Numbered from the stretch's first letter, positions 38,369 through 47,134 are shown. The stretch: DNA of 64,000 nucleotides from Streptomyces xinghaiensis S187 (GCF_000220705.2 NZ_CP023202.1:3844001-3908000), one strand, 5' to 3'. Translations and numbers: made by a program. The notes: generated by a model not told the origin, from the letters alone.

Positions 38369-39448
38369 TTAGCGGCCGGTCTTGGGTGCCTTCCAGCGGG
38401 CGATGCCGCGGGCGACCAGGTTGAGGACCATCACGAAGATGATCAGGACGAGTGCCGCTCCCCAGGCCCGGTCGTACGAGTGCGGGGTGCCGAGCATGTA
38501 CTCCTGGTACACGTACAGCGGGAGCGACGCCTGCGTGCCGTCGAACGGGTCGTTGTTGATGAAGGAACTGCCCAGGACCAGCAGCAGGACCGGAGCCGTC
38601 TCACCGGCGATACGGGCGACCGCCAGCATGACGCCGGTGGTGATGCCGCCGATGGCGGTGGGCAGGACCACCTTCAGGATAGTCCGCCACTTCGGCACAC
38701 CGAGGGCGAGCGAGGCCTCGCGCAGCTCGTTGGGGACGAGTTTGAGCATCTCCTCGGTGGAGCGGACGACCACGGGCATCATCAGGATCGTGAGGGCCAG
38801 CGCGCCGGCGAAGCCGGACGGGCCCATATCGAAGGTCAGCACCCAGGTGGAGAGGATGAACAGACCGGCCACGATCGACGGGATGCCGGTCATGACGTCC
38901 ACGAAGAAGGTGACGGCCTTCGCCAGCGAGCCCCGGCCGTACTCGACCAGGTAGATCGCGGTGAGCAGACCGATCGGGACGGCGATCAGGGTGGCGATGG
39001 CCACCTGCTCCAGGGTGCCGATGATCGCGTGGTAGATGCCGCCGCCGGGGGTGTTCTGGTTCAGCCCGGCCATGGAGTGCGACAGGAAGTACCCGTCGAG
39101 GATGCGGGAGCCGCGCTGGATGGTCGTCCAGGCCAGGGAGGCCAGCGGGACGATCGCGAGGACGAAGCACACCCAGACGACGCTGGTGGCGATCCGGTCC
39201 TTGGCCTGCCGGGAGCCCTCCACGGCGGTCGTGATCACGTAGGTGCCGACGACGAAGAAGACCGCGGCGATCATGCCCCACTGCACCCGGCTCTCCCAGC
39301 CGGCGGCCATGCCGATGCCCGAGGCCAGCACGACGGAGACGAGGGCGATGCCCGCGGGGGCCCAGCGGGGCATCCTGCGGTGGGCCAGGCTGCGGGCGGG
39401 GGGCGCCTCGCCGGTGCTCGGCTTGCGGTCGATGACGGTGTGGCTCAT
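38369..39448 (-). CDS. pstA: Phosphate ABC transporter permease PstA
   Basis: The 359-residue inner-membrane permease has six or more helices, with the EAA-like cytoplasmic loop ELREASLALGVPKWRTILKV that docks on PstB. The N-terminal 40 residues are polar and longer than in E. coli. Its ATG overlaps the pstC stop by four bases (ATGA), so the two permease subunits are translated in a coupled way and form the heterodimeric channel. Confidence 0.95.
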   Translation of the reverse strand: MSHTVIDRKPSTGEAPPARSLAHRRMPRWAPAGIALVSVVLASGIGMAAGWESRVQWGMIAAVFFVVGTYVITTAVEGSRQAKDRIATSVVWVCFVLAIVPLASLAWTTIQRGSRILDGYFLSHSMAGLNQNTPGGGIYHAIIGTLEQVAIATLIAVPIGLLTAIYLVEYGRGSLAKAVTFFVDVMTGIPSIVAGLFILSTWVLTFDMGPSGFAGALALTILMMPVVVRSTEEMLKLVPNELREASLALGVPKWRTILKVVLPTAIGGITTGVMLAVARIAGETAPVLLLVLGSSFINNDPFDGTQASLPLYVYQEYMLGTPHSYDRAWGAALVLIIFVMVLNLVARGIARWKAPKTGR

Positions 39449-40443
39449 GCGTTGGCCCCCGAGTACTCCTTGCGGCGGGCGATGATCAGCCGGGCCGCGC
39501 CGTTCACCAGCAGCGTCATGACGAAGAGGACGAGGCCGGAGGCGATGAGCGCGTCCCGGCCGAACTCGTTGGCCTCGTTGAACTTGGCGGCGATGTTCTG
39601 GGCGAAGGTGCCGCCGCCGGGATCCAGGAGATGGCCGGAGAAGAGGAAGTTGGGGGAGAGGACGGTGGCGACGGCCATCGTCTCGCCGAGCGCGCGGCCC
39701 AGGCCCAGCATGGAGGCGCTGATGATGCCGGAGCGGCCGAAGGGCAGCACCGACATGCGGATGACCTCCCAGCGCGTGGCGCCGAGAGCGAGCGCGGCCT
39801 CCTCGTGCATCTTCGGCACCTGGAGGAAGACCTCACGGGTGACGTTGGTGATCACCGGGAGGATCATCACGGCGAGCAGGATGCCGACGGTGAAGAGGTT
39901 CCGCGCCGGGCCGCTGCCGGACTTGTCGAAGAGGTAGGTCCAGCCGAAGTACTGGTCGAGCCACATGTTCATGCCGTCGAGGTACGGCACGAGCACCAGC
40001 GCGCCCCACAGGCCGTAGACGATGCTGGGGACGGCGGCGAGCAGGTCGATGACGTACCCCAGCGGGCCGGCCAGCCGGCGCGGGGCGTAGTGGGAGACGA
40101 AGAGCGCGATGCCCACGGATATCGGCACCGCGATGACCATGGCGATGATCGAGCTGACGACGGTGCCGTAGGCGAGGATCGCGATGCCGAACCGCGGGGG
40201 GTCACCCTGCGGGTTCCACTCGAAGGCCGTGAGGAAGTTGGCCTCGTTCTGGGAGATCGCGATGTACGCGCGGTAGGTGAGGAAGGCCGCGATGGCGGCC
40301 ATGACGACCAGCAGGAAGATGCCCGAGCCCCGGGACATCCCGATGAAGATCTTGTCTCCGGGGCGGGTGGCCTTTCCCTTCGCGGCCGGCTCTGGTGTCA
40401 GGGGCGCCGGCGGCGGTGCCGACGCGGTGGGTGCGGTAGTCAT
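39445..40443 (-). CDS. pstC: Phosphate ABC transporter permease PstC
   Basis: The 332-residue permease subunit begins with an Ala/Pro/Thr-rich cytosolic tail of about 30 residues and then SGIFLLVVMAAIAAFLTYRAY as first helix. The PstB-contact loop is EEAALALGATRWEVIRMSVLP, and the typical segment AAVPSIVYGLWGALVLVPYL is present. The start ATG 40443 has GGAG upstream. It follows pstS by 90 bases. Confidence 0.95.
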   Translation of the reverse strand: MTTAPTASAPPPAPLTPEPAAKGKATRPGDKIFIGMSRGSGIFLLVVMAAIAAFLTYRAYIAISQNEANFLTAFEWNPQGDPPRFGIAILAYGTVVSSIIAMVIAVPISVGIALFVSHYAPRRLAGPLGYVIDLLAAVPSIVYGLWGALVLVPYLDGMNMWLDQYFGWTYLFDKSGSGPARNLFTVGILLAVMILPVITNVTREVFLQVPKMHEEAALALGATRWEVIRMSVLPFGRSGIISASMLGLGRALGETMAVATVLSPNFLFSGHLLDPGGGTFAQNIAAKFNEANEFGRDALIASGLVLFVMTLLVNGAARLIIARRKEYSGANA

Positions 40444-40533
40444 GATGGCTCCGGTCTGGGTGGGGAGATTCCCCTGGCGGCGGTGCACCGGATGGGTTCG
40501 TCCGGCGGGCCCCGCGGGGCCCGCCGGCTCGGG

Positions 40534-41664
40534 TCAGGAGAGGGTCGGGATGATCTCGCGGACCTTGGTGGCGATCTCGGCCGGGATCGGGGCGTAGCCC
40601 TCCTCGGAGAGGATCTTCTGGCCGTCCTCGCTGGCGGTGTAGGTCAGGAAGGACTTCATGGCCTCCAGGGAGTCGGCCTTGTTGCCCTTGTCACAGGCGA
40701 TCTCGTAGGTGACGAGGATGATCGGGTAGGCGCTCTCCGCCTTGGTCGCGTAGTCGAGCTCCAGGGCGAGGTCGTCGCCCTCGCCGACGACCTTCGCGGC
40801 GGCGATGGCCTTGGAGGCGTTGTCCGACGTGGCCTCGACGGGCTCCGCGGCGCCGGTGTCGATCTTCACCGAGTTGAGGTTGTTGCTGGTGGCGTAGGAG
40901 AGCTCGAAGTAGCCGATGGCGCCCTCGACCTGCTTGACCTGCGCGGCGACACCGGAGGAGCCGCTGGCGGACTGGCCGCCCTTGGCGGGCCAGGACTTCT
41001 CGGCCTCGTACTTCCAGTCGTCCGGGGCGGCCTCGGCCAGGTACTTGCCCAGGTTCTGGGTGGTGCCGGACTCGTCGGAGCGGTGGAAGGCCTGGATGTC
41101 GGTGGACGGCAGCTCGGCGTCCGGGTTCAGCTTCTTGATCGCGGCGTCGTCCCACTTCTTGATCTTCGAGTCGAAGATCTTGGCGATGGTGGGGGCGTCC
41201 AGGACGAGCTCGTCCACGCCGGAGAGGTTGTAGCTGATGGCGACGGGTCCGCCGACCATCGGCAGGTTGATGCCCTGACCGCTCTTGCAGATCTTCTTCG
41301 ACGCCTCGACCTCGTCCTCCTTGAGCGCGGAGTCGGAGCCGGCGAAGGCGGTGGTGCCCTGGTTGAACTGGGTGATGCCGCCGCCCGAGCCGATCGGGTT
41401 GTAGTTGATCTGCACATCCGGGCAGGCGGCCATGTAGTTCTTGATCCAGAGGTCCATGGCGTTCTTCTGCGCCGAGGAGCCGGAGGCGAGCAGCTTGCCC
41501 TCGCCGCCGCACTTGATGTTCCCGGCGGCCTTGGTGGCGTCCTCGCCGCCCTGCTGGGTGTTGTCGTCCGAACCGCATGCGGTGAGAAGGAGTGCCGTCG
41601 AAACAGCGGCCGCGCCGACGGTGAGGGCCCGCAGACCGCGGACGTTCCTACGCTGAAGCTTCAC
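40534..41664 (-). CDS. pstS: Phosphate-binding lipoprotein PstS
   Basis: The 376-residue extracellular Pi receptor has a lipoprotein signal (RALTVGAAAVSTALLLTAC, Cys30). Phosphate-site segments are LLASGSSAQKNAMD, NPIGSGGGITQF, FAGSDSAL and FHRSDESGTTQNL. A short acidic spacer (SDDNTQQGGEDATKA) follows the lipid anchor. The GTG at 41664 has AAGGA about ten bases upstream. A PHO box lies about 140 bases upstream, so induction by PhoP under phosphate starvation is expected. Confidence 0.96.
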   Translation of the reverse strand: MKLQRRNVRGLRALTVGAAAVSTALLLTACGSDDNTQQGGEDATKAAGNIKCGGEGKLLASGSSAQKNAMDLWIKNYMAACPDVQINYNPIGSGGGITQFNQGTTAFAGSDSALKEDEVEASKKICKSGQGINLPMVGGPVAISYNLSGVDELVLDAPTIAKIFDSKIKKWDDAAIKKLNPDAELPSTDIQAFHRSDESGTTQNLGKYLAEAAPDDWKYEAEKSWPAKGGQSASGSSGVAAQVKQVEGAIGYFELSYATSNNLNSVKIDTGAAEPVEATSDNASKAIAAAKVVGEGDDLALELDYATKAESAYPIILVTYEIACDKGNKADSLEAMKSFLTYTASEDGQKILSEEGYAPIPAEIATKVREIIPTLS

Positions 41665-42058
41665 CTTTGTGTGTTCCTTCCTGGGGCCCGCCGGCGACGG
41701 CGAAGCAAGGTCGGTGGTTCTGCTGGATCTGCGTTCACCCGCCGGCTGCCCGCCGACCGGTAAGGCTGAAATTAGGCAGATCAGGTGAATCGATCGACGG
41801 GAGAGGGTGAACACCGGGTGAACCTCGCCTATCAGTGCGGCAACCCGCTCAGGCGTACGGCACGCCGAGTGACGGGTGTGACGGATGGGGTGAGGATTTC
41901 GTTGGCGTGATGCCTCCCCGGCACAGCGGCGGCTCTTGCGCAATGGCGCGAACTCGCCCCCCTCTGTCGTATTCCGCTCAGTCGTGCGACCATCCGCGAT
42001 TGAGAGACATCGCGTCAGCAAGACAGTTGACGGCGTGTGGACGAGACGGAGGTGGCCG
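41665..42058. promoter_or_regulatory. 394-base divergent region pstS / NlpC-P60
   Basis: The region contains the pstS PHO box (separate entry) and a minus-strand -10-like TAATTT (41774-41769) downstream of it. On the plus strand, GGAGG at 42048-42052 is the ribosome site for the NlpC/P60 gene. No protein gene was seen. Confidence 0.55.
41783..41823 (-). promoter_or_regulatory. PHO box upstream of pstS
   Basis: On the minus strand the direct repeats GTTCACCC (41823-41816) and GTTCACCC (41812-41805) are 11 bases apart, the canonical PhoP site of Streptomyces. A third, weaker unit ATTCACCT (41790-41783) is 22 bases further on, in the same 11-base register. Confidence 0.88.
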
Positions 42059-43138
42059 GTGGGGCGGCAGCGGACGATCGTGACGGCGACGGCACTGGTG
42101 TGCGCGGTGGGGGGCCTGCTGACGCCGGGCGCCGCGCTGGCCGCTCCGAACGACCCCGAACCGGTACCGGTCTCGCGCCTGGAAGAGATCCGCAAGGAGA
42201 TCGAGACCCTCTACCGCAAGGCGGAGGCCGCGACGGAAGCCTACAACGCCGCGCGGGAGAAGACGGGCGAGCAGTCGCGCAAGCTGGCCCGGATCGAGAA
42301 GAAGAGCGCCGCCGCGGAGAAGCGCATGAAGCTGCTGCGCTCCCAGGCCGGCGCGATGGTCCGCTCCCACTACCGGGGCGCCGGCATGCCCGACACCCTG
42401 AAACTGCTCCTGGAGGGCGGCTCGGGAGACTTCCTGCACGACGCCGACACCGCCCGCAAGGGCCGGCAGGCGCAGCAGGGCCTCCTGAAGAGCCTGGAGA
42501 ACACCCGGGAACGGCTGGACGAGTACGCCGACACCGCGGACCAGGAGTACCGCCGGCTCCGCGCGCAGCAGAAGAAGAAGGCCGTCGCCAAGAAGGCCGT
42601 CGAGACGAGGATCGAGGCGGCCGAGGAGCTGGAGTCCCGGCTCCAGGCGGAGGAGCTGGAGAAGCTGCGCGAACTGGAGGCCGAGGCCGCGCGGAAGGCC
42701 CAGGCCGCGTGGCTGGACTCCGGTGTGCTGGAGGAGATCGACGCCCGGGCCTCCGCGGAGGGGAAGAAGGCGATCGCGTACGCCACCGGGCAGCTCGGCA
42801 AGGACTACGAGTGGGGCGCCGAGGGCCCGGACACCTACGACTGCTCCGGACTGACCTCGCAGGCGTGGGCGGCGGCCGGCCGGACCATCCCGCGGACCTC
42901 GCAGGAGCAGTGGAAGCGGCTCCCCAGGATCGCCGTCCGGGACATGCGGCCGGGCGACCTGATCATCTACCACTCGGACGCCAGCCATGTCGGGATGTAC
43001 ATCGGGGACGGCGACATCGTGCACGCGCCGCGTCCGGGCCGGCAGATCACCGTCACGGGGGCGGGCTCGATGCGGATCCTGGGCGTCGTACGGCCGGACG
43101 AGCGAGCGGGAGAGCCGGCGGAGCAGGCCGGGGAGTAG
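42059..43138 (+). CDS. Secreted NlpC/P60 peptidoglycan endopeptidase with coiled coil
   Basis: The 359-residue secreted hydrolase has a signal peptide at about 1-30 (RTIVTATALVCAVGGLLTPGAALA). A long Glu/Lys/Ala-rich coiled coil covers about 38-235. The C-terminal NlpC/P60 domain has Cys in YDCSGLTSQAW, His in ASHVGMYIG and His in DIVHAPRPG. The plan matches RipA/SCO4202-type enzymes cutting stem peptides in septation and spore formation, where the coiled coil often controls activity. The GTG at 42059 is chosen over one at 42035 because GGAGG lies six bases upstream and the protein then starts right at the signal peptide. Confidence 0.88.
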   Translation: MGRQRTIVTATALVCAVGGLLTPGAALAAPNDPEPVPVSRLEEIRKEIETLYRKAEAATEAYNAAREKTGEQSRKLARIEKKSAAAEKRMKLLRSQAGAMVRSHYRGAGMPDTLKLLLEGGSGDFLHDADTARKGRQAQQGLLKSLENTRERLDEYADTADQEYRRLRAQQKKKAVAKKAVETRIEAAEELESRLQAEELEKLRELEAEAARKAQAAWLDSGVLEEIDARASAEGKKAIAYATGQLGKDYEWGAEGPDTYDCSGLTSQAWAAAGRTIPRTSQEQWKRLPRIAVRDMRPGDLIIYHSDASHVGMYIGDGDIVHAPRPGRQITVTGAGSMRILGVVRPDERAGEPAEQAGE

Positions 43139-43548
43139 GGCCGCGGGGCGCGGGCCGGCCGTGGGGCGGGCCCGCGCCGGGTGCCGTGGCGCCCGGCACG
43201 TCCCCGCCGGCGCCGGTCGTGACCCGGAGCGGTCGGCCGACGGCACCGGGTGCCGTTCCGCGGACGGCCGGCCGGAACGCCGTACGGCCGCCGGGCTCCG
43301 GGCGGGCAACCGCAGCGCGTGATGTTTATCATCGGCGCTTTCGCCCAGAGAGGGGCAAAGGGCCACCTCTGCTTGGCATATGACATCACAGAGTGGTTGC
43401 CCGGCATTCCGCTCCGGCAGGGCGTGCCGCTATGGTCGCCTCTCAGCGCCCGGCACAGTGTGACCGCCGACCCGTCCGGCGGACCGGGCCTGGCGGCGTG
43501 CCGATCCGGCGGCCGTCTTGCCCTCGGGGGGAGGGAAGGAACAGAGCG
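43139..43548. other. 410-base intergenic region with terminator candidate
   Basis: GCCGGGTGCC (43176-43185) and GGCGCCCGGC (43188-43197) form a ten-base stem with one wobble pair, a likely terminator for the NlpC/P60 gene. The A/T-richer stretch around 43318-43400 probably holds the promoter of the next gene, but no clear -35/-10 pair was found. Confidence 0.45.
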
Positions 43549-44907
43549 ATGCCCGTACCCGCGCCTCGGCAGGGGGAAACCCTGGCCGCGGGAGGTGCTC
43601 CGGCTGCCCCCTCACCGCGCTCCGCGGAGGGCCCCCCGGCCGTATCCGCGTCCGCTTCGGCGCCGCCGGCCTCCGGTCCGGCGCAGGCCCCGCCGCTCAC
43701 CCTGCTGGTGATCGAGGACGATCCGTCGGTGGCCTTCTCCGTTCCGGACAAGCTCGACACCGGGGGCCGCCGGGTCCGCCTCCGGACCGCCCGCAACCTC
43801 ACCGAGGCGGAGCGGCTGCTCACCGACGACGTCGACTGCATCCTGCTCGACCTCGCCCTGGACATCCGGCAGGCCGGCGAGGAGCTGGACACCCTGCGCC
43901 AGGTGCTGCGGCTCGCACCCGGCCACGCCGTCCTCGTCCTCACCGCCGAAGCGGACGCGGAGCGGGGCGCGGAGGCCGTACGCGTCGGCGCGCAGGACTA
44001 CCTCTTCCGCGACGAGCTGGACGGCCGCGCCCTCGGCCGGGCCATCCGCTACGCCGTCGAGCGCAAGCGCGCCGACGCCGCGCAGCGCCAGCTCACCGAG
44101 TCGCGGCTGCGCGGCCAGGAGAACCGGCGGCTGGAGCGCGGGCTGCTGCCCAAGCCCCTGCTGGAGGGCTCCGAGCTGCGCTTCGCCGCCCGCTACCGGC
44201 CCGGCCGCAGCCGCGCCCTGCTCGGCGGCGACTTCTACGACACCGTCCGCACCCCCGACGGCACCGTCCACGCGATGATCGGCGACGTCTGCGGGCACGG
44301 CCCGGACGAGGCGGCGCTCGGTGTGCTGCTGCGGATCGCCTGGCGGTCCCTGACCCTGGCCGGGCTCTGCGGCGACGAACTCCTCGGCACGCTGCAGAAG
44401 GTGCTGGAGAACGAGCGCGCCAGCGACGAGATCTTCGCGACCCTCTGCACCCTCGACATCGCCCCCGACGGCCGCCGCGCCGGGCTCTGCCTCGCCGGGC
44501 ACCCGGCGCCGCTGGTCGTCCGCGAGGGGCGGCGGGTGAAGCTGCTGCACTACGACGACGGCGGGCCCGCGCTGGGCGTGCTGCCGCGCGCCCGCTGGCC
44601 GCGCCGGCAGGTGGAGCTCGGCGGCACCTGGAGCCTGATGATGTACACCGACGGGCTGATCGAGGGCCGGGTCGGGCAGGGCCGGCAGCGGCTCGGCCAG
44701 GAGGGCATCGTCGAGGTGATCGGCGGCCTGCGGGACCGGGGGCTGGGCGGCGAGGAACTGCTGGACGCGGCGATGGCCGAGGTGCGGGAGCTCAACGGCG
44801 GCGAGCTGACGGACGACGTGGCGGTGCTCCTGCTGGACCGCGACCGGGGCCGGGGCCGCGACCACGGCCCGGACCGGGGCAGGGGCCGGGGACCCGGGGG
44901 CCGGTAG
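43549..44907 (+). CDS. Response regulator - PP2C (SpoIIE-type) phosphatase
   Basis: The 452-residue protein starts with an Ala/Pro-rich tail of about 48 residues. A receiver domain at about 50-175 shows the acidic pair in VIEDDPSVAF, the phospho-acceptor Asp in CILLDLALD and the Thr in VLVLTAEAD. The usual conserved Lys is replaced by Arg in DYLFRDELDG. A coiled linker precedes an SpoIIE-type phosphatase with GGDFYD, GDVCGHGPDE, TDGLIEG and DDVAVLLL, all metal Asp residues present. The C-terminus ends in RG/DRG repeats. This layout suits an RsbU-like switch controlled by phosphorylation. GGGAGGGAAGGAA precedes the ATG. No kinase gene is adjacent. Confidence 0.85.
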   Translation: MPVPAPRQGETLAAGGAPAAPSPRSAEGPPAVSASASAPPASGPAQAPPLTLLVIEDDPSVAFSVPDKLDTGGRRVRLRTARNLTEAERLLTDDVDCILLDLALDIRQAGEELDTLRQVLRLAPGHAVLVLTAEADAERGAEAVRVGAQDYLFRDELDGRALGRAIRYAVERKRADAAQRQLTESRLRGQENRRLERGLLPKPLLEGSELRFAARYRPGRSRALLGGDFYDTVRTPDGTVHAMIGDVCGHGPDEAALGVLLRIAWRSLTLAGLCGDELLGTLQKVLENERASDEIFATLCTLDIAPDGRRAGLCLAGHPAPLVVREGRRVKLLHYDDGGPALGVLPRARWPRRQVELGGTWSLMMYTDGLIEGRVGQGRQRLGQEGIVEVIGGLRDRGLGGEELLDAAMAEVRELNGGELTDDVAVLLLDRDRGRGRDHGPDRGRGRGPGGR

Positions 44908-45080
44908 CCGGTAGCCGGAGTCGGGTCCGCCGGGAGGTCCGTTCCGGATGCTCGGCCGCGCCCCGTGGTGTCCGCCGCGCCCCGTGGTCTCCTCCCGCCG
45001 CCGCTCCACGCGGCGGGCCCCGTCCCGCCCTGAGGCGATGACGGGGCCCGGAGCCGCGCGACCGGTCGGCGGCGGGTGGC

Positions 45081-45440
45081 TCAGCGGCCGCCGTTGTACG
45101 GCCCGTACGGGCCGTCGGAGCTGCTGCCGCGCCGGCCGCGGCCACCGCCACCGCCGCCCGAGAGCGCCCGCACCGCGGGCCGTACGTCCACGACGTACAC
45201 GATCGCGGCGATCAGCCCGATGATGGTGAGGAAGAACAGCCCCAGCGGCAGCACGTTCACCACCACCGCGATGCCCAGGATGATCAGCCAGAACGGCTTG
45301 GTCTGCTTGTCCGCGGCGCGGAAGGCGTCCTCGCGCCGGATCACGGCGTCGATGAAGGCGAACACCGTGAAGAGCAGAATCGCCAGATAGAGGAAGCTCA
45401 GAATGTTGTGAAAGCCCTGCACCAGCACGCCGTCCACCAC
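45081..45440 (-). CDS. DUF2516-family small membrane protein
   Basis: The 119-residue protein has three hydrophobic segments (FLYLAILLFTVFAFIDAVI; WLIILGIAVVVNVLPLGLFF; IGLIAAIVYVVDVRPAV) and a Gly/Arg-rich cytosolic tail ending in GPYGPYNGGR. The REDAFRAADKQTK loop after helix 1 matches DUF2516 as I recall it. The start is GTG 45440 or 45437. No function is known for the family. Confidence 0.75.
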   Translation of the reverse strand: MVDGVLVQGFHNILSFLYLAILLFTVFAFIDAVIRREDAFRAADKQTKPFWLIILGIAVVVNVLPLGLFFLTIIGLIAAIVYVVDVRPAVRALSGGGGGGRGRRGSSSDGPYGPYNGGR

Positions 45441-45547
45441 CCAGTCCTATCGCGCGCGTCGGTCACGTCGTATCGTCCGTCGGTGCCGCCGTTCCGGCGG
45501 CCGGTCCCGGCGGCCGGTGGCATGACGGCCACCGTAGAGACCGTATA

Positions 45548-45592
45548 GGGAGAACGGTCCGGGCACGTCGCTTGTGCCCGGACCGTTCTCCC
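45548..45592. terminator. Strong hairpin terminator after the HbhA-like gene
   Basis: The 19-base arms at 45548-45566 (GGGAGAACGGTCCGGGCAC) and 45574-45592 are perfect complements with a seven-base loop. It lies 44 bases past the stop of the HbhA-like gene on the minus strand and also insulates the DUF2516 gene. Confidence 0.88.
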
Positions 45593-45635
45593 GGCTGCCG
45601 TCCGGCGCCGTCGCGTCACCCGGTGTGCCCGGATG

Positions 45636-46253
45636 TCACTCCGCGGACTTCGGCGCCGTCTTCTTGGCCGGGGCCTTGCGGGCGGCTGCCGGCTTCTTCG
45701 CCGCGGCGGGCTTGGCCTCGGTGACCGGCTTGGCGGCCGGGGCGGGCTTCGCCTCGGCGGCGGCCTTCTTCTCCGGGGCCGGCTTCGCGGCGGGCTCCGG
45801 CTCGGGCTCGACGGCGATGGCGATGTCGGTCACCTGCTCGGCCGCCTCACCGCGCCAGGTCTGCACGGCGCCGCGGCCGCGGTCGGCCAGCTCGTCGTAC
45901 GTCTCGCGGGCCTTGACCGCGTACTCGGCGGCCCGGCCGACGCCCTGGAGCGCCAGGTGCTGAGCGTTCTCGCGCAGCTTCCTGATGTCGCTGTCGAGCG
46001 TGCCGAGCACCTCGGTCACCTTGGTCTGCACGGTGGCCTGGGCCTCCTTGGCCTGCCGGCTCACCTTCTCCTGGACCACCTTGGGGTCGGTGGTCCGCAC
46101 GGCGGCGAACCGCTCCGGGGCCTCCGCGCGCAGTTTCTCGATGAGCGCCGGAAACTCCCGGAGCTTCTCGGCGGCGAGGTCCGCGGTGCCGACGGCGGCG
46201 TAGAAGGGGGTGGATTCCTGGATCGTCTTGCGGAGTTCGTCGGTGGTGGCCAT
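45636..46253 (-). CDS. HbhA-like coiled-coil protein with Lys/Ala-rich tail
   Basis: The 205-residue protein has an N-terminal helix (DELRKTIQESTPFYAAVGTADL) and a long amphipathic coiled coil to about residue 135. The acidic EPEPEP stretch is followed by a tail of about 60 residues of repeated AAKP/APAK units ending KKTAPKSAE. This matches mycobacterial heparin-binding haemagglutinin in plan: the coiled coil associates with membranes and the basic tail binds polyanions. In Streptomyces its job is not established; an envelope or polar-growth role is possible. It starts 25 bases after the XRE gene, so the two are probably co-transcribed. Confidence 0.8.
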   Translation of the reverse strand: MATTDELRKTIQESTPFYAAVGTADLAAEKLREFPALIEKLRAEAPERFAAVRTTDPKVVQEKVSRQAKEAQATVQTKVTEVLGTLDSDIRKLRENAQHLALQGVGRAAEYAVKARETYDELADRGRGAVQTWRGEAAEQVTDIAIAVEPEPEPAAKPAPEKKAAAEAKPAPAAKPVTEAKPAAAKKPAAARKAPAKKTAPKSAE

Positions 46254-46278
46254 GGCGGGATCCTTCCGGATCGGTCGG

Positions 46279-46755
46279 TCAGCTTGATTGCTTGGCTTCG
46301 CCGCTGTCGCCGCCGTCCTCGGCACCGGCCCGCGAGCCGGCACCGGACGGCGGACCGGACGGCGGCGCGGCGGGGGTGCCGTCGGGGGCGTCGGCGTCGG
46401 CCTCCGCGGGGTGCCCGTTCTCCCTGCGGAAGGACTCGTAGATCTGGATGAGCACCTGCTTCTGGCGCTCGTTGATCGACGGGTCGGTCATGATGGCGCT
46501 CTTGACCTCGACCTCGTCCCGGTCCCGCTCGTCGAGGATTCCGGCCTGGACGTACAGCGTCTCCGCGGAGATCCGCAGGGCCTTGGCGAGCTGCTGCAGG
46601 ATCTCCGCGCTCGGCTTGCGCAGCCCGCGCTCGATCTGGCTGAGGTACGGGTTCGACACCCCGGCGGCTTCGGAGAGCTGCCGCAGGGACAACCGCGCGC
46701 TGCGCCGCTGCTCCCGCAGGAACTCCCCGAGATTGCCGACCTTGAGTGAAGCCAT
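46279..46755 (-). CDS. XRE-family transcriptional regulator
   Basis: The 158-residue protein has an HTH_XRE domain at about 6-65 (LGEFLREQRRSARLSLRQL, recognition helix VSNPYLSQIERGLRKPS). A helical middle with VKSAIMTDPSINERQKQVLIQIYESF and an acidic, Pro/Ala/Gly-rich tail follow. GGGGA precedes the ATG at 46755. Its promoter region holds a perfect palindrome (next entry), suggesting autoregulation. It is the first gene of a two-gene unit with the HbhA-like protein, pointing to control of envelope or adhesion functions, by inference. Confidence 0.85.
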   Translation of the reverse strand: MASLKVGNLGEFLREQRRSARLSLRQLSEAAGVSNPYLSQIERGLRKPSAEILQQLAKALRISAETLYVQAGILDERDRDEVEVKSAIMTDPSINERQKQVLIQIYESFRRENGHPAEADADAPDGTPAAPPSGPPSGAGSRAGAEDGGDSGEAKQSS

Positions 46756-46784
46756 GTCCCCATCGTGCACCCGAATGCTAACTA

Positions 46785-46805
46785 TTGCAAGCGACCTGCT
46801 TGCAA
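46785..46805. promoter_or_regulatory. Perfect palindrome TTGCAAG-N7-CTTGCAA
   Basis: The seven-base arms at 46785-46791 and 46799-46805 are exact inverted complements. The site lies 30 bases upstream of the XRE start and overlaps its probable promoter, which includes the A/T-rich CAATAGTTAGCAT on the minus strand. It is probably the operator of the XRE protein. Confidence 0.65.
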
Positions 46806-47134
46806 CTGGCATGCACGCGCCCGCGCGGTGGGGGTGGCGGCTGTCCCGTCTCCGGGCTGGGCCGTTGCCGACGGCATGATCAGGCCATTCTCGGACAGGT
46901 GGGAGCATTCCGTTCCGCCCTTCTCTCCTGCCGTGCGCGTGATCCGCCCGCGGATCCGGCGGGTTTCCTCTCCATTCCGGTCCGCGGATGGATCAGGCCC
47001 CCCGCTCGTGCCGGACGCCGGGGCGGGTCTGGACCGTCCTACGCTGGCCGGGTTCCGCGAGGGCCGGGGTGCGTCCGGGCAGGGCTGCCGCCCCTCGCGC
47101 AGTCGTCGTGCACCCGTCGGAGAGGTTGTTTGTC
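46806..47134. other. Rest of the divergent gap XRE / secreted protein
   Basis: About 330 bases precede the secreted-protein gene. GGAGAGG (47119-47125) is its ribosome site and TACGCT at 47040-47045 is a possible -10. No further gene was recognised. Confidence 0.35.

Noticed and set aside
39631..41763. 710-residue plus-strand frame over pstC/pstS
   Set aside because: It is an antisense shadow of the pst genes, dominated by Gly, Val, Asp and Arg.
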